From: Haloterrigena gelatinilytica
GTDB lineage: Archaea; Halobacteriota; Halobacteria; Halobacteriales; Natrialbaceae
Direction: 5' to 3'
Assembly: GCF_013342145.1 (NCBI RefSeq)
Contig: NZ_JABUQZ010000001.1
Location: forward strand, 806,001-870,000
Length of the DNA stretch: 64,000 nt
Of the stretch, positions 43,051-50,794 are shown piece after piece. Made by a program: the position numbers and the translations under genes. The stretch's first letter is position 1, and the number at the start of each line of letters is the position of its first letter. The notes beneath the pieces were generated by a model. It was not told the origin of the DNA. It was given only the letters and a program-made list of their open reading frames with translations, and did no database searches.

Positions 43051-44001
43051 ATGGGCGGCTATCGTCGGTCGGGTCGGGACGGGCCCGCATCGCAGTACTG
43101 CGCGCAGTGTGGGACCGATCTCGAGAGACGGATGCACTACTGTCCGAACTGTGGCGTCGCGACCGATCGATCGACCGCCGGACCGCGGAAGCAGCCCGCC
43201 GCCGCGAGCCGGAGCGACCGAAGGGGACGAAACGCCGGTACCGAGACGGGGACGAGCGACCGCGACCGCCTCGAGCACCGGATCGCGCGGGCCTCCCGAG
43301 AGGGGTGGCGACTCGAGCACGATTTCGGCGACCGCGCCGTCATGGTGCGCCGGACGTTCGGAAACGCGAAGGAGCACCTCGCGGTCGCGCTGGTCACCGT
43401 CTGGTTCACGATGGGGATCGGCAACGCCCTCTGGGGCGCCTACCGGTACTTCGGCGACGCCGAGCGGCTGGTCCTGCGAGCCGACCGCGTCGAGGGCGGC
43501 GAGGCCGGGCGGACTCGAGGCGAGGCCACGGCCGGTTCCGGGCTGCGTTGGCGGGCGGTCGCCGGCGGCTGCTGGCTGGTCGCCGCGATCGTCGCGGTGG
43601 TCGCCCTCGAGATCGCGGCCGCGGCGGCGACCGTCGTGTTGGTCGCGCTCGCCGTCCTCTTCGCGACGCTGGGCGCGAGCGCCCTGCCGTCGGTTCGACG
43701 CCGACTCGAGGGTCGGCACCCGTTCGGGGCGAACGGTCAGATCCGGTCGGTCGAGGAGCGGACGGTCGTCGCCCCCGACCGCCCGTGTGCCGCCTGTGCG
43801 GAACCCGTCGGGCGCGGTCTCGAGCGGATCTACCGGGACGAGTTCTGCGCCCTCGGCGTTCCGCTGACGGTCTCCGAGGGACGCAACTACTACTGCCGGG
43901 CGTGTGCGAACGCCGAGAGACCCGGCGCCGGCGAGCGGACCGCGACCGAGTCGGCCGCGGCTGGGGAGCCGGACCGCGATCCGGAACCGGAACACGCCTG
44001 A
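43051..44001 (+). CDS. Membrane protein with two zinc-ribbon modules
   Basis: 316-residue protein. The N-terminal ribbon has YCAQCGTDLERRMHYCPNCG. A charged stretch follows, then hydrophobic segments near residues 112-128, 170-190 and 191-210. The C-terminal ribbon has CAACAEPVGRGLERIYRDEFC and YYCRACANAERPG. The RASREGWRLEHDFGDRAVMVRR block suggests a small globular domain before the membrane. Function unknown. Its double ribbon links it conceptually to the smaller ribbon membrane proteins at 26.7 and 39.4 kb. Confidence 0.7.
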   Translation: MGGYRRSGRDGPASQYCAQCGTDLERRMHYCPNCGVATDRSTAGPRKQPAAASRSDRRGRNAGTETGTSDRDRLEHRIARASREGWRLEHDFGDRAVMVRRTFGNAKEHLAVALVTVWFTMGIGNALWGAYRYFGDAERLVLRADRVEGGEAGRTRGEATAGSGLRWRAVAGGCWLVAAIVAVVALEIAAAAATVVLVALAVLFATLGASALPSVRRRLEGRHPFGANGQIRSVEERTVVAPDRPCAACAEPVGRGLERIYRDEFCALGVPLTVSEGRNYYCRACANAERPGAGERTATESAAAGEPDRDPEPEHA

Positions 44002-44203
44002 GCATCGGTACCGACGCGCGGGTGCCGCCGTTCGAGTCGACTACACCGGAGAGAAGCGAACGCGGAACCTCGAGTCGATCCCGGAGTCTCGAGGCGACTC
44101 ACGGCAGATCGGAGGACGAGCGCTCCCGTTCGAACTTCGCACTGGAGCAAAGCGGGCCGACTCGGACCGGTTCGGTAACTGCGCCCGCACCGAGATAGCG
44201 CGT

Positions 44204-44830
44204 TCACTCCGAGAACGCCGAACGGCGGAATCGGCTCTTCACGAGCAGTCCGATTCCGAGCAGTGCGAGCGTCCCTCCGACGGTGAGGATCGGGCTGTCG
44301 GTGGCGGCCTCGAACGCCGTTTCGAAGAGCGAACGGTGGCGCCCGTAGTAGACGACGCCTCCGGCGGCCGCGTAAAACGCGATCGTCCCGACCGCTGTGT
44401 AGACGCCGAATCTCGCGGGAAGCATGTCGGCGAACCCCGCCGGAATAGAGATCACGGAACGTAACACGGGCAGGAAGCGTCCCCAGAGGACCGACGATTG
44501 TCCCCACCGTCGGAACCACTCCCGCCCCTCGTCGATGCGGTCGTCTGAAACGGTGATTCGATCCCGGATCCAGTCACTCTCAGCGACTCGAGAGCCGCGA
44601 AACACGTAGAACGGAACGAACGCGCCGACCGTCCCGCCGGCGCCGGCCGCGAGCACGAACACGACAAACGAGACGGGGTCGGTGATGAGCAGTGCAGCCG
44701 CCGCCGGAACCACGGCTTCGCTCGGGAGAAACGGAAACAGCATCGACGACTCGAGGAAGGTGAACAGGAACAGTGCGAACGGACCGTATAACTGCACGAA
44801 CCGGAGTGCACCTTCCGTCAAGTCTACCAT
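44204..44830 (-). CDS. DedA/SNARE-associated family membrane protein
   Basis: 208-residue integral membrane protein, probably a DedA-type lipid transporter. LESSMLFPFLPSEAVVPAAAALL is the first family block (conserved acidic and Pro). The G-rich helix AAGAGGTVGAFVPFYVFRG follows, and WGRFLPVLRSVISIPAGFADM is the signature with the essential Arg residues. ATG 44830 is chosen; an upstream in-frame ATG would add 42 polar residues. Substrate unknown (undecaprenyl/polyprenyl phosphate or phospholipids in relatives). Confidence 0.87.
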   Translation of the reverse strand: MVDLTEGALRFVQLYGPFALFLFTFLESSMLFPFLPSEAVVPAAAALLITDPVSFVVFVLAAGAGGTVGAFVPFYVFRGSRVAESDWIRDRITVSDDRIDEGREWFRRWGQSSVLWGRFLPVLRSVISIPAGFADMLPARFGVYTAVGTIAFYAAAGGVVYYGRHRSLFETAFEAATDSPILTVGGTLALLGIGLLVKSRFRRSAFSE

Positions 44831-44998
44831 GGGTGGCGTAAGCGGCGACGTCGTAATACCGTCCCCCTTTGACGAGCAGGGAGACGTGCCAGAGAAGTCG
44901 ATGCTACTGAACGCGAGTTCCGCACGCCACTCTCGGTGAAGCGATCGTCTCGCCAACTACCGGTAGCGGCCCTCTCCGAACGGCGGTTCGATCGGCGT

Positions 44999-46090
44999 CT
45001 AGAGGACACCCATCTCACTGAGACGTTCGGGCAGATACGTGTCCGTCACGAAGTCGAGCCCGTGGGACGCCAGCGACTGCTGTTCGGACTTCTTCTCGAT
45101 GTCGAGCTGGAGCTCGATCTGTTCCTCCCAGTAGTCGGTCTGGAAGCGCGGGTCCTCGAGTTCGCTCTCTAAGGCGTTGATGTCCGAATCCGAGAGCGGG
45201 TCGGTCGGCAGGTCGTACTCGACGATGTCGGCCGGCTGGATGCCGATGAACTTCGCTTCGGGCGTCGCGAGGTACTCCGAGAGGTGGGCCGACTTGATCG
45301 ACCCGTAGGCGACGGAGCCGTAGATGCGGTACGACCACGGGTCGCCGTCAGTGAAGACCACCACGGGAAGACCGAGTTCGTCGTGGAAGCGCTTCGTCAG
45401 TCGGCGCGTGGCCCGCGCGGGCTGTCCGCCGAGGTGGACGACGATCGCGTCGTACTCCTCGTCGAAGCCGTTCTCGACGAGTCGATCGCGCATGCCGCCG
45501 GTCTCCACGCAGAGGACGAAATCGGCGTCGTTGTCGAGGAACTCGATCATGTCCGGGTTGTTCGGGATCTGGTACCCGCCTTGCCCCACGTCGAGCTGGC
45601 AGTGGATGTCGCGGTCGCCGCGCTTGGTCTGCTCGCGGATGTGGAGCGGTCCCATCACCTTCGCGCCCGACTCCTCGGGGCGCATGTGGAAGTCCTCGCG
45701 GGTGACTCCGGAGACGATCTCCAGGTCCTCGACCATGCTGTTGGACTCGTCCTGGCTCGTGAACTGGGCCTCGTCGTTGTCCCAGCTCTCCGAGAGGTAG
45801 TAGAGTTCACGCAGGGTCGACGAGCGATCCTGCTCGAGTTGCTCTACGAGGAAGTCGATCGTATACGTCGCTTTCAGCAGCTTCCGGGCGCCGCTGACCG
45901 AGTTCGCGGATCGGGTCGATTCCCGGTCACCGTAGACCCAGACGTCGCTCTCTTCGTCGTACTCGATGTTGTTCTTCGTCCGCGTCGGCACGGACATGTG
46001 GGGGATCTCGCCCAGTTCGAACTGATCGTAGAACTGCGCGGCGAGATCGATCAACTGCTCTCGGGCCTGCTGGTCGTTGTCTGCGCTCAT
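44999..46090 (-). CDS. top6A: DNA topoisomerase VI subunit A
   Basis: 363-residue Spo11-like subunit that cleaves DNA in type IIB topoisomerase VI. The catalytic tyrosine lies in [12 protein letters not shown] (Tyr97/98 pair; the second is the likely nucleophile). The Toprim domain has CVETGGM and [15 protein letters not shown] for Mg binding. [12 protein letters not shown] and [12 protein letters not shown] are conserved. The start overlaps the top6B stop by 4 bp (ATGA), so the subunits are cotranslated. Confidence 0.96.
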   Translation of the reverse strand: MSADNDQQAREQLIDLAAQFYDQFELGEIPHMSVPTRTKNNIEYDEESDVWVYGDRESTRSANSVSGARKLLKATYTIDFLVEQLEQDRSSTLRELYYLSESWDNDEAQFTSQDESNSMVEDLEIVSGVTREDFHMRPEESGAKVMGPLHIREQTKRGDRDIHCQLDVGQGGYQIPNNPDMIEFLDNDADFVLCVETGGMRDRLVENGFDEEYDAIVVHLGGQPARATRRLTKRFHDELGLPVVVFTDGDPWSYRIYGSVAYGSIKSAHLSEYLATPEAKFIGIQPADIVEYDLPTDPLSDSDINALESELEDPRFQTDYWEEQIELQLDIEKKSEQQSLASHGLDFVTDTYLPERLSEMGVL

Positions 46091-48555
46091 TGTTTCACCG
46101 TGAGTTTCTCAGTTTCGATGCCCTTTACGTCCAGATCGTACTCCGCGCCGTCGGCCACCTCGTACTCGAGGGTGGCCTCGTCGTCGCTCGATACCTCGGG
46201 TTCCCACTTGACGAACCACTCGCCGTCCATCTCGACGACGGTCGCGTCGTCGGGGAGGCTCGTCGGCTCGTCGGAGACGATGTCGGTGATCTCCAGGGAC
46301 TCGTTCGTATTGGAGTTGTTCTCGACGGTGACCGAGACGGCCTGGCCGTCGCCGTTTTCTTTGACGCTGCGCTCGACGAGCACGTTGTTCATGATGCGCG
46401 CGATGGCGTCGTCGATGTCGGGTTCGTCGCGGCCGGTGACCTCGGCGACCTTCTCGGCCATCTCCGGGAGGATCGTCCCGAGGACGTTCTGTTTCTTCCG
46501 GCGCTGTTGCATCGAGCGGCGCTTGTTGAGGTAGCTCTTGAGCTCCCGGGCCGCCTCGCGGATCGCGAGCTCGATCTCGTCTTCGATCTCGGGGACGTTC
46601 GCGACGGCGTCCTTCGACTCGCTGGTGAACGGGACGTTCGTCGACGCGACGTGGATCATGATCACCGCCGGCCCCTTCGGCAGGCCGGAGCCGCCGGGCT
46701 GGTCGAGCCCGTAGTTGCGCCAGCCGATCGACTTGACGACGTCGGTCGTCGCGCAGGCCCCGCGCTGGTAGACCAGCGGGACGCGGTTGGCGAATCGCAT
46801 GACGTCGGCGCTGCCGTCGGCCTCGATCTCGCCGCCGTAGGCGATACCGGCCTCGACGATGAACGGATCGCCGCCGTGGACCTCGGCGTCGCGGGTCGCG
46901 GAGGCGTAGAAGTCGGCGTCGAACTCCTTCTCGAGGCCGGCGCTGATCAGCTCCTCGGAGATCGGCGAGAGACACCGCGTCGGCGGCGCCATGATGTCGG
47001 TCGCACGCATCCCGTCGACGAGGTCGCTGGCGGCGTCCCGGTCGCCGGCGAGTTCGCGGACCAGCGGCGGGTCGTCGGGGACGGTCGCCATCACCTCCCA
47101 GACGGCCTCCGTGATGTTCTCGCGAGCGGTGTCGCCGAAGGAGACGTCGTCGTACTCCTCAGTGAGATCCGCGGCGCGGTCGACGTGCGCGCGGACTCGC
47201 TTGCGGGTGAGCCGGTGGCGGACGTTGCCGTCCTCGCCCTCGCCGCCCTCGAGTTCGTCGTCGAACTTCGCCGCGAGCCGATCGGCGAAGGCGTGGATCA
47301 CCTCGTCGTCCTTGCGGGTGCTCGTCGCCTCGTCGGCGAGCTCGTAACAGTCGGCGACGAGTCGCGACTCGACGGGTTCGTCGGACGCGTCGGCGTCCGC
47401 TCGAGCGTCGATCAGCGCGAGCCAGACGGCCTCGACGGCGTTTTCGCGGACGGTGTCGCCGAACGTCGTGCCGTGCTCGGCCTCGACCTCGTCGGCGGCC
47501 GAATCGACGACCGCGAGCAGTTCGTGGTGGGCGATTCGGTCCGTCTCGTCGACGCCCGCGGCGATGGCGTCGGCGAAGGCGGCCGTGGCGTCGGCGCCCT
47601 TGTTCGCGGTCGCCTCGGAGACGGCGGCCTCGAGATCGACGTCTTCGTGCGCCGTCGGGGGCCGCCAGCGCATCTCGCGGCCGTAGTGGCGGTCGCGGAA
47701 CTCGTCGATGATCGAGTCGGCGGTCTTCTTCCCGACGCGGGTGAACTCCTCCTGGAGGAAGCCGGAGACGGTCTGGGAGTCCGTCGACGTCAGCATCTTC
47801 ATGACGGTTCCGAGCTCGACCCCGTGGGGGTGGGGCCGGATCTCCTCGGTCTCCTCGGGGAGCTGGTCGGTCGCGCGCTCGAACTTGAAGTGTTCCTGCG
47901 GTTCGCGGAGTTCGAGGCGCGCGTGGGGGTTGACGACCGCCGTGTGCTTGATGTAGTCGTGGAGCTGCTGGCGGGCGCGCATGTTCGCCTCCATCTCGAG
48001 TTCGATGCGCGTCCCGTGGGGGCGGTCCCAGGAGGTGGTCTCTTCGACGCTGATCTCGGGCTCGTTGCTGTCGGTGTCGACGATGAGCTCGAAGTACTCG
48101 GCCTCGCTCGAGCCCTGGGTTCGGCTGGTGATCTTGGCGGGTTTCCCGCTCGTCAGTTGAGAGTAGAGGACGGCGGCGGAGATCCCGATCCCCTGCTGCC
48201 CGCGAGACTGTTCGCGGGCGTGAAACCGGGAGCCGTAGAGCAGCTTCCCGAAGACTTTGGGGAGCGACTCCTTCGTGATCCCCGGCCCGTTGTCTTCGAC
48301 GATCAGCCGGTAGTAGTCGCCGGCCTCCTCGATCTCGACGTAGATATCCGGGAGAATACCCGACTCCTCGGCGGCGTCTAAGGCGTTGTCGACGGCCTCT
48401 TTGACGGCCGTGACGAGGCCTCGAGCACCGCTGTCGAAGCCGAGCATGTGCTTGTTCTTCTCGAAGAACTCGGCGATGGAGATCGCTTGCTGGTTCTCGG
48501 CCAGCTCCTCGGCGATCCCCGCCTCGTCACCGAGTGTCGACTGAAACGAGGTCAT
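46087..48555 (-). CDS. top6B: DNA topoisomerase VI subunit B (with large halophilic insertion)
   Basis: 822-residue GHKL ATPase subunit. The ATP site has [23 protein letters not shown] and [12 protein letters not shown]; the transducer domain with its switch Lys is in [29 protein letters not shown]. Non-halophilic homologues are about 530-620 residues. The excess includes an insertion of about 210 residues (about 305-515, DNA 47010-47645) before [15 protein letters not shown]. It contains two copies of a helical unit, [15 protein letters not shown] (364-378) and [15 protein letters not shown] (472-486). The C-terminus has an extra beta-rich, acidic extension. Confidence 0.95.
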   Translation of the reverse strand: MTSFQSTLGDEAGIAEELAENQQAISIAEFFEKNKHMLGFDSGARGLVTAVKEAVDNALDAAEESGILPDIYVEIEEAGDYYRLIVEDNGPGITKESLPKVFGKLLYGSRFHAREQSRGQQGIGISAAVLYSQLTSGKPAKITSRTQGSSEAEYFELIVDTDSNEPEISVEETTSWDRPHGTRIELEMEANMRARQQLHDYIKHTAVVNPHARLELREPQEHFKFERATDQLPEETEEIRPHPHGVELGTVMKMLTSTDSQTVSGFLQEEFTRVGKKTADSIIDEFRDRHYGREMRWRPPTAHEDVDLEAAVSEATANKGADATAAFADAIAAGVDETDRIAHHELLAVVDSAADEVEAEHGTTFGDTVRENAVEAVWLALIDARADADASDEPVESRLVADCYELADEATSTRKDDEVIHAFADRLAAKFDDELEGGEGEDGNVRHRLTRKRVRAHVDRAADLTEEYDDVSFGDTARENITEAVWEVMATVPDDPPLVRELAGDRDAASDLVDGMRATDIMAPPTRCLSPISEELISAGLEKEFDADFYASATRDAEVHGGDPFIVEAGIAYGGEIEADGSADVMRFANRVPLVYQRGACATTDVVKSIGWRNYGLDQPGGSGLPKGPAVIMIHVASTNVPFTSESKDAVANVPEIEDEIELAIREAARELKSYLNKRRSMQQRRKKQNVLGTILPEMAEKVAEVTGRDEPDIDDAIARIMNNVLVERSVKENGDGQAVSVTVENNSNTNESLEITDIVSDEPTSLPDDATVVEMDGEWFVKWEPEVSSDDEATLEYEVADGAEYDLDVKGIETEKLTVKQ

Positions 48556-48801
48556 TATCCCTCCATACTAACGGTGGGGCTAAAAGGTGTGCGCTACCGG
48601 AGCGAAAGTGAACGTGGTCAACAGTTGTCTCGCCGAGTCCCCCTCCTCGAGCAGCCGTGGTCCAGCGGACGGATTGCTATTTCCACAGCTGACGGCCCGA
48701 TTACGATAGTGTTTTACATAATATGTTGCTAAATAAGCAGAATTAACGAATGATGGGTGCAAAAAGAACAAAGTAGTGGGGCACATCTGCGGAACTAAGA
48801 G
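48556..48801. promoter_or_regulatory. Divergent promoter region of top6B and the Lrp-HalOD1 pair
   Basis: This 246-bp spacer becomes AT-rich to the right. TTTTACATAATATG (near 48711-48724) is the best TATA candidate, but it is about 80 bp before ATG 48802. The sequence GAATTAACGAATGATGGG follows. No dyad of note. Confidence 0.4.
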
Positions 48802-49284
48802 ATGGATCTCGACGCTACGAACAAAGCGGTGCTGTATCTCCTCCAGCAGGACGCACGTCGGATCACGACGCAGGAAATGGCGGATCGAATCGGCGTCTCG
48901 GCCAGCACCGTTCGAAACCGTATCGAACAGCTGGAATCGGAAGGGATCATCCGCGGCTACCATCCCGACGTCGATTACGACAAGGCGGGGCTCCAGCTAC
49001 ACGTCCTCTTCATCTGTTCGGCCCCGAACCCGGACCGCGAACGACTCGCCCGCGAGGCTCGCGAGGTCAGCGGCGTCGTCACGATACAGGAGGTCCTCAA
49101 CGGGACGGACAACGTCCAGATCGAAGCCGTCGGAACCGACACCGACGACATCGCTCGCGTGAGCGACGAACTCAGTGAGCTCGGATTCGACGTCGTCAAC
49201 TCGAAGATCCTGAAGAGCTTACACAAACAGCCGTTCGACCACTTCGGCAAGCAGCTGGTCGACGAGAACGAGACCGATGAGTGA
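48802..49284 (+). CDS. Lrp/AsnC-type regulator
   Basis: 160-residue protein with an N-terminal HTH (ATNKAVLYLLQQDARRITTQEMADRIGVSASTVRNRIEQLESEGIIRGY) and a C-terminal alpha/beta domain (GLQLHVLFICSAPNPDRERLAREAREVSGVVTIQEVLNGTDNVQIEAVG). The latter is RAM-like but divergent. Its last 8 bp overlap the HalOD1 gene, so the pair is translationally coupled. Confidence 0.88.
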   Translation: MDLDATNKAVLYLLQQDARRITTQEMADRIGVSASTVRNRIEQLESEGIIRGYHPDVDYDKAGLQLHVLFICSAPNPDRERLAREAREVSGVVTIQEVLNGTDNVQIEAVGTDTDDIARVSDELSELGFDVVNSKILKSLHKQPFDHFGKQLVDENETDE

Positions 49285-49588
49285 TCCGAGCGGGCCGGTC
49301 GAGTTCGACGTGGAATCGCGGCGGTATCGGGCGCAGTACGATTTCGAGACGACGGCGCCGAGCGTCGCCGTCGTCGACGTCGTCGAGACCGTCTTCGCCG
49401 ACGAACGCGACCGTGATCCGCTCTACGACGTCGTCGATCCGGAGGCCCTCGATCGCCTCCTCGAGGCCGACTCCGAACGCGATCGGCGCGGCCCGCGATC
49501 GGCGTCGTTTCGGTACCGGGGCGCGCTGGTGACCGTCGTCAGCGACGGCTCGGTCGTGATCGGTCTAGACGACGAGATCGGTCGGTGA
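49277..49588 (+). CDS. HalOD1-domain protein coupled to the Lrp gene
   Basis: 103-residue protein. PSVAVVDVVETVF...DPLYDVVDPEALDRLLEAD and ASFRYRGALVTVVSDGSVVIG match the HalOD1 layout (helix, DPEAL turn, terminal beta-hairpin). ATG 49277 lies within the end of the regulator gene. It is the second HTH-HalOD1 overlapping pair in this window, besides 40170-40845. Confidence 0.85.
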   Translation: MSDPSGPVEFDVESRRYRAQYDFETTAPSVAVVDVVETVFADERDRDPLYDVVDPEALDRLLEADSERDRRGPRSASFRYRGALVTVVSDGSVVIGLDDEIGR

Positions 49589-49619
49589 GCGTCCGCGAAC
49601 GAGCCGCGAGGCGAGATCC

Positions 49620-50624
49620 TCACTCTTCGACCGGCGGCCACTCCCACGCGTCGGCGCGGACGACGCCGAGGAGGTGTCGCCGGTGCTCGGTCAGTTCCTC
49701 GAGTTCGTCGGCGAACGCCTCGTCGGAGACGGTCGGGATGTCGTCCTCGCGGAGCCGGTCGAGATCGGGCGACGGCGGTACCTCTTCGGCCGGATCGATG
49801 AACGCCGTGTCGAGCGTTTCGACGTAACTCCGGGCGCTCGAGCGGCCGTTCTCGATGATCGCGGGGTCGAGGCTGCGATCGTCCGGGATCCCGTACTCGA
49901 AGATCGCGAGCGCGTCGTCGAAGATCGGGACGGCGACGGCCGAGGCCCGATCGTCCTTCTCGCTGTGGTAGTAGTGCAAGATCGGGTACGCCTTGTGCTG
50001 TTCGGCGAGGGTGCTCAGATCCGAAGCGAGGGTCTCGAGGGTCAGGTCGAGCCCCTGGAAGTCCTCCCCGTCCCAGCTCGTTCGGACGAGCGCTTCGCTT
50101 CGGTGTCCCAGTCCCGTGACGGTGCTGGCGAAGGAGCGCTTATCGGAGACGGCGCCGAGGACGGTGAGGACGTAGGAGACGCCCAGCGTGACGAAGGCCA
50201 TGCCGGTCGCCGTCGTGAGCGCGCTGGCGATCTCCCAGACGTCCCCGCCGTACACCGGCGTGTAGTCGCCGTTGCCGTCGGTGAACATCGTGTACGCGAC
50301 GTAGTAGAATCGACCCGCCCAGTCGGCGGTGCCGCCGGTGTGCGTGTTGACCAACGCGAGCGGGTAGCTGGCGAAGACGAACGTCCAGCCGATCCAGATG
50401 ACCCCGATCCACATCGCGAGCGTCAGGGTGAGGATGAGCGGACCGGCGAGACTCAGCGCCTTGTTGTGTTCGCCGGTCACCGTTCGGAGGGCGTGCCAGA
50501 CGCCGGTCGTGAGTCGTCCGGAGAGGGGTCCCGAGCCGCCGTCGACCCAGAGGGTCGTCCAGAGGATATCGACGAAGCCGGCGATCAGCAGGACGATGCC
50601 GACGACGAGATACAGCGGTTCCAT
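49620..50624 (-). CDS. Ion-channel-like membrane protein with atypical pore motif
   Basis: 334-residue protein with hydrophobic helices near residues 3-20, 58-90 and 130-160. Between the last two, FYYVAYTMFTDGNGDYTP resembles a K+-channel pore loop, but TVGYGD is replaced by TDGNGD. The cytoplasmic C-terminal half (about 165-334) is helical and acidic (LRTSWDGEDFQGLDLTLETLASDLSTLAEQHKAYPILHYYHSEKDDRA). Family resemblance is to two-TM potassium channels; conductance is unproven. Confidence 0.7.
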   Translation of the reverse strand: MEPLYLVVGIVLLIAGFVDILWTTLWVDGGSGPLSGRLTTGVWHALRTVTGEHNKALSLAGPLILTLTLAMWIGVIWIGWTFVFASYPLALVNTHTGGTADWAGRFYYVAYTMFTDGNGDYTPVYGGDVWEIASALTTATGMAFVTLGVSYVLTVLGAVSDKRSFASTVTGLGHRSEALVRTSWDGEDFQGLDLTLETLASDLSTLAEQHKAYPILHYYHSEKDDRASAVAVPIFDDALAIFEYGIPDDRSLDPAIIENGRSSARSYVETLDTAFIDPAEEVPPSPDLDRLREDDIPTVSDEAFADELEELTEHRRHLLGVVRADAWEWPPVEE

Positions 50625-50794
50625 TACTACCGTCTATCGGAAGGACACCCGTCAACGATGGCCCGGTTACTGACGCGGCTTTTTCACGGCGCGTTCGAAC
50701 GACGCCGATTCGTTCTCCATCGGCGTCGGTTCCGGTCCGACGGACGGCGGACCAGACAGCGAAGCCTTATGGACTGGTATCGAGTGGTGGATAT

